Shown one piece after another: positions 56,504 to 64,000 of a stretch of DNA of 64,000 nucleotides. Made by a program: the position numbers and the translations under genes. The notes beneath the pieces were generated by a model. That model had not been told where the DNA came from, did not search any database, and was given only the letters and a program-made list of their open reading frames with translations. Position 1 is the stretch's first letter, and each line of letters begins with the position of its first letter. This DNA comes from Methanolobus profundi (GTDB taxonomy: Archaea > Halobacteriota > Methanosarcinia > Methanosarcinales > Methanosarcinaceae). Location of the stretch: positions 186,001 through 250,000 of the forward strand of contig NZ_FOUJ01000004.1 of assembly GCF_900114835.1 (NCBI RefSeq). The letters run 5' to 3'.

Positions 56504-58423
56504 ATGAGTTACAGTCTTGGAATAGATGCAGGAGGAACATACACCGATGCAGTCCTCTTAAATGATGAGAACAACACGATAATACAGTCGAATAAAGCAC
56601 TTACAAGCTATCCTGACCCACTGGAAGGGATCACAGAAGCAATAGATGGCCTGGACCCTGTGCGCTTCATGGATGTAAAAGTAGTATCGGTGTCCACTAC
56701 ACTCTCCACCAACAGCATACTTGAAGGGACCGGTTCCCCGGTAGCCATGATACTTATCGGCAACTATGATATCAAGCAAGAACTCCCCACAAGACATTTC
56801 CTGCAAGTAAAAGGCGGACATGACCATAACGGAGTTGAGACCAATGACCTGGATGAGGATTCTATCAGAGATTTCGTGCTACAGGTAAAAGATAAGGTCT
56901 CAGCCTTCGCAATATCCTCATATTTTAGTGTGAGGAACCACGACCATGAACTCCGCGCAAAAGATATTATTATGGACCTTACCGGAAGACCAGTGGTCTG
57001 CAGCTATGAGCTGTCACAGGACCTGGGAGCATTTGAAAGAGCTGTCACGGCATTCCTGAATGCTCAACTGATACCTGTAACTGAAAGGTTCATGACCACC
57101 GTCGAATCAGAGATCAGGTCCAGAGGCATCGATGCGAAGATATTCATGCTCAAATGTGACGGATCCGTGATCGGCATACAGAGTGCTCTGAAAAAACCCA
57201 TTGAATCCATATTCTCAGGACCAGCAGGAAGTCTCGTTGGTGCCTCATTCCTTGCAGAAAGAGAAACATGCGCGGTCATAGATGTAGGCGGTACAAGCAC
57301 CGATATCTCAGTGATATACAATGGGGTTCCTGAAATGAGCGATGCAGGAGCTGTTGTAGGAGGATGGAAGACAAGGGTCAAAGCAATAAAGATGGAAACA
57401 TCTGCAATGGGAGGAGATAGCCATGTATGGGTCAAAGGAGAGAAGATCAATATCGGCCCGAGGAGAGTCATACCCCTATGCAGGGCTGCTGTACTCTATC
57501 CCGATTTTCTTGAACAGCTCAAAGCAAACCCAATCCCCTCAAAAATGAGAATTGGTGTCAACTACCAGCCAACAAAGTTCTACCTGAGAACGGATTATGA
57601 GGTACTGGAAGCAAGCCCTGAAGAAAAAGAAGTACTGGAAGCTGTAAAGAAGCACCCCACATCAACCACCGAGATATTCAACCGAATAAAGAAGTACCCT
57701 ACAAGTAACGTATTTGATACTCTCATACAGAAAAGGCTCTTGCAGCCCATTGGTTTCACATTGACAGATGCACTCCACGTACTCGGTGAGTACACGGAAA
57801 GGAATGTAGAAGCAGCTGAGGTCGGTGCTGATAGGCTCGGTTCACTTGTTAACATGGACAGATATGAATTTGCCCGATATATCAAGAGAGAGTTCGCAAA
57901 GAACATGGCATGTGACCTTGTATCATTCTTCCTTGATGGTGTCGAAAAGACCGAGATCAGAAAGATATTCGATATTCAGTCACCTGCAAAGTTCAAGATC
58001 GAAGTCCCTGTTGTATTGATAGGAGGACCTGTAACGGCCTTCGTGGAAGAAATGCAGGATATACTGGATGCCGATATAGTCCTTCCTGAATATTCAAGTG
58101 TCGGAAACGCTGCCGGGGCACTGGCTGCTAAGGGGATAAGGAGATTCGAGGTACTTATAAGACCCGCATCTATGGCTGCCCCTGACTGGGAATTCCTGGT
58201 ATTTTCTGAACAGGGAAAAAGCAATTTCTATGAATACAAGGAAGCTCTGGACTATGCTGTGAACCTTGGAGAGACCACCGTGCTCAGTTACATGAAGGAT
58301 GCCGGACTTGACCCAAGCCACATAAAAATAGATATCAAAAAAGAAGAGGTAATTCCAGTAGGCTGGAAAACACCAATGGAAACGAAACTTGTAGTGCTGG
58401 GTGTAGGGGACAGGGACAACTGA
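56504..58423 (+). CDS. HyuA-like (hydantoinase/oxoprolinase) ATPase-fold protein 1
   Basis: A 639-residue protein of the HyuA fold, related to ATP-dependent N-methylhydantoinase/5-oxoprolinase subunit A. The phosphate-1 motif is GIDAGGTYTDAVL at the N-terminus and phosphate-2 is VIDVGGTSTDISV (near residue 262). ETSAMGGDSHVWV is a family signature. The HyuB partner of hydantoinases is absent. Position beside mttB and two paralogues nearby suggest a role in methylamine use, perhaps ATP-driven maintenance of corrinoid proteins or use of an N-methylated cyclic substrate; inference only. No iron-sulfur Cys set as in RamA. Confidence 0.8.
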   Translation: MSYSLGIDAGGTYTDAVLLNDENNTIIQSNKALTSYPDPLEGITEAIDGLDPVRFMDVKVVSVSTTLSTNSILEGTGSPVAMILIGNYDIKQELPTRHFLQVKGGHDHNGVETNDLDEDSIRDFVLQVKDKVSAFAISSYFSVRNHDHELRAKDIIMDLTGRPVVCSYELSQDLGAFERAVTAFLNAQLIPVTERFMTTVESEIRSRGIDAKIFMLKCDGSVIGIQSALKKPIESIFSGPAGSLVGASFLAERETCAVIDVGGTSTDISVIYNGVPEMSDAGAVVGGWKTRVKAIKMETSAMGGDSHVWVKGEKINIGPRRVIPLCRAAVLYPDFLEQLKANPIPSKMRIGVNYQPTKFYLRTDYEVLEASPEEKEVLEAVKKHPTSTTEIFNRIKKYPTSNVFDTLIQKRLLQPIGFTLTDALHVLGEYTERNVEAAEVGADRLGSLVNMDRYEFARYIKREFAKNMACDLVSFFLDGVEKTEIRKIFDIQSPAKFKIEVPVVLIGGPVTAFVEEMQDILDADIVLPEYSSVGNAAGALAAKGIRRFEVLIRPASMAAPDWEFLVFSEQGKSNFYEYKEALDYAVNLGETTVLSYMKDAGLDPSHIKIDIKKEEVIPVGWKTPMETKLVVLGVGDRDN

Positions 58424-58432
58424 TAAGCACTT

Positions 58433-61108
58433 TTACTTCCCTGGCTCCTTTATTGGGTATGATATCGAAATGAGAACATCCTGTCCTCCCCAGTCACCGA
58501 TCGTGAATTTAGACTTGACAGGAACAAGGATACCTTCTTTGCTCACCAGCGGAATATCGCAGGTAGACAACTTACCGGCCATGATCTCATCGAGGGTCGA
58601 GAGAACATCATCCTCCCAGTCATCAGGATAGAGCATAAGGAAATCCTTCATCTCAAGGTCCCTTGGCGTATAATTAAGGCTCTGTACCAGTGTCTCATTT
58701 ATGTGAAGGACCTGTCCTTCCATATCCATGATGAACACTATCTCATCAAGTGCATCAAGAAGGGAATTCATGTTGTTCTTGCTCTTCTGCATACCCGAAT
58801 CCTTCTTCATCCGGGATATAATTATACCAACCTGATTGGCTATGGTCTCCGCAAGGTTCCTTGAATTTGCCGGGATCTCAAGTTCCGTATGAGAACCAAG
58901 AATAATAGCTGCAACCAGATTATCATTGAACTTTACAGGTATGAACGCCATGGCCTGTAATCCTTCATGATCAAGATCTACCGCTGGCATCATCATATTG
59001 ATCTCGGAGAAGTACTTGTAGACCGGGAAACCAGTAGTGAAAAGACGTGCTAGTAGTGTGTTTGGTCCAAAGTGTGCCAGGGAGGTGACAAAGCTTTCTG
59101 AAAGACCACGATAGGATATGGCATCGAACTCTCCTGTCAGTTCATCGACCACGTACATTATACCGGAATCTATTGCCTTTCCTTCGAGTGTGAAGTCAAG
59201 GAGTTTCTCGAATGTTTCCTCAAGTCCGCCGGTCTCACCAAGTACATTGTCAAGATCACATTCTATACGCATGAAGTTATTAGCTTGCTTGCGCTCTGTT
59301 ATGTCAACAATGATACCCTGCATGTAATCTACCATACCAGCCCCATCATAATGAAGCATGGTCCTCTCATCGACCCATCTGACCTCACCTGATCTGGTAA
59401 GTATCCTGTACTCGTGGCTGAAATCAGAGAAACCTTCTCTAGCGGCTCTTTCCACTTCGTTCCTTACCCTTCCCAGATCAGATGGATGGATAATATCACC
59501 ATAGATGATCTTTCCTGTAATGAAATCAGCAACAGTATACCCGAACTGTTCAATATTCTCAGATACGAACTCTACAGGCCAGTCCTGTTCAGGTTTCCAG
59601 AGGAAGACTATTGCAGGGCTTGAGCTCATTATAGATTCCAGCATCCTGCGCATTCTCAATGCTTCATAGAGAACCTCACTTGTGTTCTTGTACTGTACAA
59701 GCTTCCACATTCCTTCCATAAGAAGTGTCAACTGGCGTACATCGGATTCATCATAATCCTTTGACTTGTTGGCAACGCTGGCAACTGCAACTATCTGTTC
59801 GTTCTCGAACACAGGAACCGTTATGTGTCGGACCATCCGCTCTTTTTTCCCGGGATAGATATCGTCGACACTATCAGAATCATATTGAGTATTGACTATC
59901 ACCGGTTTTCGCTCACGTATTGCCTCACCCCAGAAACCAGTGGATTTCACAGGATGGACAAAAGGTTCTTCACTGCTCATGAGTACGTCTTCAGCAGCAA
60001 CAGGCCAATGATAGGTTTCCAGTACATTCTCATCCTCATTGAGGAATTCAAGATAACCTGTCGTACTGTTAGTAAGTTCAGCAGCCTTCTGTATAGCATA
60101 CTCGGATATCTCACTCATAGGATAATCCTGCATCTGATACAGTTTCAGCAGGGCTTCCAGACGCATCTCATTAAGGGCCAGCAGTTCTTTGTCCTCTTTA
60201 TTGGTGGATATATCCTCAAGTATCCCTATACCACCCAGCAAAGAGCCATCGTCATCCATGACCGGAGTGAAACTTGCCCTTACCATTATCCTTTTTCCGC
60301 TTATGCTGGAAATGTATCCTCCTTCATAATATCCGGCATTGCCAAGAAAAACGACATCTATTGCTTCTTTCAGATTCTCATCGTTCAGAGAGGATAATAC
60401 GCTGAAACCAACTATTTTCTTTACAGGGGCACCGATGATATCGGAACAGCTCTTGTTACAGTGAGTGATTATACCGTTCTCATCAAAATAGAGGATACCT
60501 ACAGGAGACCTCTCAAATATTATCTGGTATTTCTTGCCGGTCTCTAACAGCTCTTTTTCGGTCTTCTCGAGTTCAGTGTTGTCGATGATTATACCCTGGA
60601 AATGAGTGATGTTCCCATTTTCATCTCTCTTTATGAAAGACCTCTCAGTGACCCAGCGGACCTCATTTGACTTTGTAAGAATGCGATAATTAAGTGAGAA
60701 ATAGGATGTGTTCTTTTTCTCAGAATGCTTCCTGACCTCTAGGTGGATCCTGTCAAGGTCATCAGGGTGTACTATGTCCCCATAGAGCAATTTTCCAGAA
60801 AGGAAATCATCCGTCGAATAGCCTAATTGTGTTATGTTACCAGACACATATTCCACAGGCCATTCACCCTCTGCTTTCCAGAGGAAAGATATTACGGGAC
60901 TACTGTTATAAACCGCTTCAAGCTTCTTGTCTATAGAAGCAGGAGCAACCACAGTACTCACATGAACTTCATTTTTTCCTGGTATTCTAGCATCTGATAT
61001 ATTCATCACTCCCGAACTTGCATTCATCCTATCCAGCGTTAGCTTCAGGAAACGAAGCTGAGAACGCCATTGATCGGTTCGGATATTGATCATTTTATTG
61101 TTTGACAC
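58433..61108 (-). CDS. PAS/GAF multi-domain sensor without output domain
   Basis: An 891-residue soluble sensor. Order by sequence: PAS (about 65-185), PAS (about 190-310), GAF (about 325-480), PAS (about 490-605), GAF (about 610-760), PAS (about 765-885). PAS 1 and PAS 3 are near duplicates (W..PVEYVS.NI.QLGY and GK.YGDI.HP). No histidine kinase, GGDEF or DNA-binding domain follows. It probably senses a ligand or redox state and works through a partner. GTG start, no clear ribosome site; a TATA-like CTTTATATACTA is about 55 bp upstream. Confidence 0.85.
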   Translation of the reverse strand: MSNNKMINIRTDQWRSQLRFLKLTLDRMNASSGVMNISDARIPGKNEVHVSTVVAPASIDKKLEAVYNSSPVISFLWKAEGEWPVEYVSGNITQLGYSTDDFLSGKLLYGDIVHPDDLDRIHLEVRKHSEKKNTSYFSLNYRILTKSNEVRWVTERSFIKRDENGNITHFQGIIIDNTELEKTEKELLETGKKYQIIFERSPVGILYFDENGIITHCNKSCSDIIGAPVKKIVGFSVLSSLNDENLKEAIDVVFLGNAGYYEGGYISSISGKRIMVRASFTPVMDDDGSLLGGIGILEDISTNKEDKELLALNEMRLEALLKLYQMQDYPMSEISEYAIQKAAELTNSTTGYLEFLNEDENVLETYHWPVAAEDVLMSSEEPFVHPVKSTGFWGEAIRERKPVIVNTQYDSDSVDDIYPGKKERMVRHITVPVFENEQIVAVASVANKSKDYDESDVRQLTLLMEGMWKLVQYKNTSEVLYEALRMRRMLESIMSSSPAIVFLWKPEQDWPVEFVSENIEQFGYTVADFITGKIIYGDIIHPSDLGRVRNEVERAAREGFSDFSHEYRILTRSGEVRWVDERTMLHYDGAGMVDYMQGIIVDITERKQANNFMRIECDLDNVLGETGGLEETFEKLLDFTLEGKAIDSGIMYVVDELTGEFDAISYRGLSESFVTSLAHFGPNTLLARLFTTGFPVYKYFSEINMMMPAVDLDHEGLQAMAFIPVKFNDNLVAAIILGSHTELEIPANSRNLAETIANQVGIIISRMKKDSGMQKSKNNMNSLLDALDEIVFIMDMEGQVLHINETLVQSLNYTPRDLEMKDFLMLYPDDWEDDVLSTLDEIMAGKLSTCDIPLVSKEGILVPVKSKFTIGDWGGQDVLISISYPIKEPGK

Positions 61109-61695
61109 TGGAAGTAGTTTACGACTATATAATAGTAACGATAAAACTGTTTTGACAATAGTATATAAAGATTGTGCAAGATACCATTCACATTAAGCAT
61201 TATTAGTACAGAAAAAAAGCATCTTGAATCTGATTATTAGAACTATCGCATATACAGAAAATATATATAGATTAACCCGGCAGCCGTTGTGACCCCTAAT
61301 ATAAAGAAGATGTTATAAAGAACGAACAGAATAGTGAATACTGGTTAAAAAATCAATATATGTTCCTTGGTTTCTAAATCAACTATATATATGTTTCCTC
61401 TTGCTGTTTTTGATAAAGTATTAAGTACTTCACAAAATAAACAGCATCAATAGACACTATTTCTTTAATAAAAATACAGATTTACTGAACAGAGTGTAGG
61501 AAAAATATAAATAATAGTACACCCATACTAGAAAATAGAGATAAAACAAATTGCCTTGATTTAAAATGGGTCTATATCACGGCATCAATCTCTGCAGAAA
61601 TTCTACCTCCTTCAATTGCTCCTTCGTTCTATCTCCACTAGAACAGAAAGGAGCGGGAATTTCCTGATTATCGATTTATTTTTTGAGGTCTACAG
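61109..61695. other. AT-rich intergenic region before HyuA-like gene 2
   Basis: No gene seen. It holds several TATA-like stretches: CTTTATATACTA for the sensor gene (about 61159-61169, minus), ATATATATAGATT (about 61261), and AAAAATATAAATA at about 61501 which fits plus-strand transcription of the downstream leader and HyuA-like gene. Confidence 0.4.
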
Positions 61696-61806
61696 ATGTT
61701 TTTATCAAGAATGATCAATGTTGAGATCCCTGGTTTTGAAGGTAACGGACCTGCGATACAAAGTACTGTTCTTAAGAATAATATACTGAAGGCGAAAAGC
61801 ACCTAG
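61696..61806 (+). CDS. 36-codon leader ORF ending in UAG before HyuA-like gene 2
   Basis: The ORF begins MFLSRMINVEIPGFEGNG, has a GAGGT ribosome site six bases before the ATG, and ends at an amber codon (61804-61806). The amber lies inside a 7-bp hairpin that includes the ribosome site of the next gene. If UAG is read as pyrrolysine, translation continues three codons to a TGA overlapping the next ATG (TGATG, 61816-61820), which would couple the two ORFs. No homology recognised; a chance ORF is possible. Confidence 0.4.
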   Translation: MFLSRMINVEIPGFEGNGPAIQSTVLKNNILKAKST

Positions 61807-61814
61807 GAGGTGCT
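61798..61814 (+). promoter_or_regulatory. hairpin masking the ribosome site of HyuA-like gene 2
   Basis: AGCACCT (61798-61804) pairs perfectly with AGGTGCT (61808-61814) over a 3-nt loop AGG. The strong ribosome site AGGAGGTG (61805-61812) is thus mostly hidden in the stem and loop, four bases before the ATG at 61818. A UAG codon of the leader ORF lies at the stem-loop junction. Confidence 0.55.
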
Positions 61815-61817
61815 CTG

Positions 61818-63770
61818 ATGCAGTACAGTCTTGGAATAGATGCCGGAGGCACTTATACCGATGCTGTGTTGATCAGGGACTCTGACGGAAGCATAATAGA
61901 TTCCAATAAATCACTTACCACCTATCCTGATATCTTAACAGGTATCAGGAATACCCTGGATGGACTGGATCAGCAATACCTTGAAAAGGTCCATTACGTA
62001 TCTGTTTCTACGACCCTTGCAACTAATAGCGTACTGGAAAGGACAGGTTATCCTGTGGCACTTATCCTTGCCAATGGCACAGACATACCCAACAGTGCGA
62101 AGATAGAACATTTCACCCTTGTAAAAGGAGGACACAACAGTGCAGGAAATGAGGTTTGTCCCCTGGACCTTGAACCGGTCAAGGAATTTGTCCTTAGAGT
62201 AAAAGATAAGGTATCTGCATTCGCTATCTCATCCTATTTCAGTGTACGTAACCCTGACCATGAACTGAGGATTAAAGAGGTCATCAACGAACTGACCGGA
62301 CTTCCGGTTGTCTGCGGACATGAACTTTCACAGGACCTTGGTGCATACGAAAGAGGGGTCACAGCATACCTGAATGCCAGACTTATCCCTATATCCAGCC
62401 ACTTCATGGAAGCCGTCAGTTCCGAACTAAAAAGAAGGAACATCGATGCAAAGCTCATGATGCTCAAATGTGATGGTTCTGTTGTAGGCATCAACGAAGC
62501 TCTCAAAAGACCAATCGAATCCGTGTTCTCAGGACCTGCTGCAAGTCTTGTAGGAGCAGCACATCTTTCTGGAAATGAGAATTGTACTGTTATCGATGTC
62601 GGAGGAACAAGTACCGATGTCTCCCTTATATACCGCGGATTACCGGAACTTAGCGAAGCGGGTGCTGTGGTCGGCGGCTGGCAGACAAAAGTAAAGGCCA
62701 TACGCATGGAAACATCCGCAATGGGCGGTGACAGCCATGTATGGGTCAGGAACCATGTCATCAACATCGGACCAAGAAGGGTCATACCACTCTGCCTTGC
62801 TGCTGTGGAATATCCAGAGATAATTGAAAAGCTGAAACAAAATCAGGTTATCCTTCGTAACCAGATAGGAGAGAACCTTCAGCCCACCAAGTTCTTTATA
62901 AGGTCAGGACTTGAGACCACTGATATCAGTTCTGCTGAAGAGGAACTGCTCTCAAGGATAGGTGACAGACCACTTACTGTTAGCGAGATATACTGGAACG
63001 AGAACAGACTTCCAAACCCCGGAACACTTGACCTGCTCATACAGAAAAGGCTCATCAAAGCAATAGGATTCACACCCACAGATGCACTCCATGTCCTTGG
63101 TGAATACACCCAATGGAACAGGGAAGCCTCAGTTCTTGGAGCCGGTATACTGGCGGCACTTTCAGGAACGGACGAAGATGAGCTTTGCTTACAAATAAAG
63201 AAAGACGTAGCCAGGAATATGGCATTGAACCTGATAGCATTCCTGCTTGAGGATGTGAGCAGGGAAGAGATAGAGAAAGTGCTTAAAAGAAAATTCTTTG
63301 CCGGATTCAAGGTGGACCTCCCGGTGGTCCTGCTGGGCGGACCTGTCAGAGCCTATGCAGAAGAGCTTGCAGAGTTCATAGATGCAGAGATCATCGTACC
63401 TGAACACTGTAGTGTGGGAAATGCCGTTGGAGCAGTAGCAGGAAAAGGTGCAAGGAAGCTGGAGGTCCTCATAAAGGCCAACTACACCGAATCGAAATAC
63501 AATCTGAAAACATCATCTTTTGTTACTTTCTTCCCCGGAGGCAGGGAAGAGTTCGCATCATATCAAGAAGCTCTTGAGTTCGGAGAAGAGATCGGCAGCA
63601 AGCTTATCATGAACTATATGAGCGATGCAGGTCTGGACAGCACTGAGGTCAGCATCGATATGCTTCGGAATGACATCGTTACACACGAAGGCGGACTTCC
63701 TGTGGAAACAAGGCTCACTTTCTCCGGTATTGGCGAGGCCGAAAGGAACAGGAAAATGGAGGTTGAATGA
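61818..63770 (+). CDS. HyuA-like (hydantoinase/oxoprolinase) ATPase-fold protein 2
   Basis: A 650-residue paralogue of the gene at 56504, alignable along its length with the same GIDAGGTYTDAVL, ELSQDLGAYERGVTAYLNA, VIDVGGTSTDVSL and ETSAMGGDSHVWV motifs. Differences concentrate in the middle (about 330-400) and the C-terminal 60 residues. Its ribosome site is within a hairpin and a leader ORF precedes it. The stop overlaps the start of a truncated third copy (TGATG). Confidence 0.82.
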   Translation: MQYSLGIDAGGTYTDAVLIRDSDGSIIDSNKSLTTYPDILTGIRNTLDGLDQQYLEKVHYVSVSTTLATNSVLERTGYPVALILANGTDIPNSAKIEHFTLVKGGHNSAGNEVCPLDLEPVKEFVLRVKDKVSAFAISSYFSVRNPDHELRIKEVINELTGLPVVCGHELSQDLGAYERGVTAYLNARLIPISSHFMEAVSSELKRRNIDAKLMMLKCDGSVVGINEALKRPIESVFSGPAASLVGAAHLSGNENCTVIDVGGTSTDVSLIYRGLPELSEAGAVVGGWQTKVKAIRMETSAMGGDSHVWVRNHVINIGPRRVIPLCLAAVEYPEIIEKLKQNQVILRNQIGENLQPTKFFIRSGLETTDISSAEEELLSRIGDRPLTVSEIYWNENRLPNPGTLDLLIQKRLIKAIGFTPTDALHVLGEYTQWNREASVLGAGILAALSGTDEDELCLQIKKDVARNMALNLIAFLLEDVSREEIEKVLKRKFFAGFKVDLPVVLLGGPVRAYAEELAEFIDAEIIVPEHCSVGNAVGAVAGKGARKLEVLIKANYTESKYNLKTSSFVTFFPGGREEFASYQEALEFGEEIGSKLIMNYMSDAGLDSTEVSIDMLRNDIVTHEGGLPVETRLTFSGIGEAERNRKMEVE

Positions 63771-63853
63771 TGCAATACAATCCTGGAATAGATGCCGGTG
63801 AGACATACACCGATGCGGCCATAGTAAGGGATCTCAACAGAAATGGAGCATGA
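63770..63853 (+). pseudogene. 27-codon 5' fragment of a HyuA-like gene
   Basis: Directly after gene 2 and with its own GGAGGT site, the sequence encodes MQYNPGIDAGETYTDAAIV, clearly the N-terminus of the family, but it stops at TGA after 27 codons. Gly is changed to Glu in the phosphate motif (AGGT to AGET). It is a remnant of a tandem duplication. Confidence 0.8.
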
Positions 63854-63906
63854 TCACACTATTACAATACCATTGTAATTTTATCACGCGTGTATTATAA
63901 ACTCAA

Positions 63907-63945
63907 ATGGTCCTCTTTTATCGAACGATCCAAAAACAGAGGTAG
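63907..63945 (+). promoter_or_regulatory. RBS-proximal mini-ORF and hairpin before the next HyuA-like copy
   Basis: CCTCT (63912-63916) can pair with AGAGG (63938-63942), which contains the ribosome site of the gene starting at 63951. A 12-codon ORF from an ATG at 63907 ends with UAG at 63943-63945 in that ribosome site. A TATA-like GTGTATTATAAAC lies at about 63890. Confidence 0.3.
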
Positions 63946-63950
63946 AATAA

Positions 63951-64000
63951 ATGCAATACAGTCTTGGAATAGATGCCGGTGGAACATACACCGATGCGGT
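63951..64000 (+). CDS. HyuA-like protein 3, N-terminus only (runs off the window)
   Basis: The first 16 codons give MQYSLGIDAGGTYTDA, nearly identical to HyuA-like protein 2, with GAGGTAG before the ATG. The gene continues beyond the window, so the array has at least three apparently intact starts plus one fragment. Confidence 0.8.
   Translation, partial: MQYSLGIDAGGTYTDA

Overview
The window comes from a methylotrophic methanogenic archaeon of the Methanosarcinales, most likely Methanosarcinaceae (a Methanolobus- or Methanococcoides-type genome is my guess, not a proven assignment). Evidence: a contiguous set of trimethylamine, dimethylamine and monomethylamine methyltransferase genes, each with one in-frame amber (UAG) codon at the known pyrrolysine position, plus their corrinoid proteins and MtbA; archaeal markers (aRF1, Taw1, archaeal HMG-CoA synthase/thiolase/DUF35 set, DUF2073, UPF0216, DUF1724 regulator); AT-rich TATA-type promoters and GGTG/GGAG ribosome sites.

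Layout. 1-5.5 kb: end of a NOG1-type GTPase, an aminotransferase, hexuloisomerase, an Era-like GTPase with DUF2073, and a PhoU regulator with no ordinary start codon. 5.8-12.2 kb: UbiA prenyltransferase, DUF1724 regulator, PurH, a PUA/PAPS-reductase/ferredoxin fusion and a degenerate Cas4-like protein. 12.3-16.3 kb: mevalonate-entry operon (XRE regulator, HMG-CoA synthase, thiolase, DUF35, CYTH). 16.3-28.8 kb: histidine kinase, a 1-kb intergenic stretch with a duplicated small Cys-rich gene, MetG, SppA, Tag, SagB-like oxidoreductase, ribose-1,5-bisphosphate isomerase, degenerate Fic, a MNT/HEPN pair, UPF0216. 28.9-38 kb: two tandem aldehyde dehydrogenases with an acetolactate-synthase-like enzyme, then a four-gene glycine betaine/choline-type ABC transporter with a lipoprotein receptor. 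38-43.4 kb: translation and tRNA modification (Trm5/Tyw2-like methyltransferase, ArgS, aRF1, Taw1).

43.5-56 kb is the methylamine island. On the minus strand it reads mttB-mttC-mttP-orf97-orf49-mtbC-mtbB-mtmC-mtmB, then an unrelated membrane protein, and finally mtbA. MttB, MtbB and MtmB move a methyl group from tri-, di- and monomethylamine to their corrinoid proteins MttC, MtbC and MtmC; MtbA passes it to coenzyme M. Divergent from mtbA is a full-length MtmB homologue that has an ordinary Met where MtmB has pyrrolysine, the strongest candidate here for an undescribed activity. Two genes too small or atypical to be routinely annotated (a 97-aa winged-helix-like protein and a 49-aa single-pass membrane protein) lie between the permease and mtbC.

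56.5-64 kb holds a family of hydantoinase/oxoprolinase-like (HyuA) ATPase proteins: two intact genes, one 27-codon 5' fragment and the beginning of another copy at the window edge, with a PAS/GAF-only sensor on the opposite strand. The second copy is preceded by a short ORF whose UAG codon lies inside a hairpin that masks the ribosome binding site, a possible pyrrolysine- or release-factor-responsive leader. No tRNA, rRNA, insertion sequence or CRISPR array was recognised. The pyl and ramA genes are not in this window.
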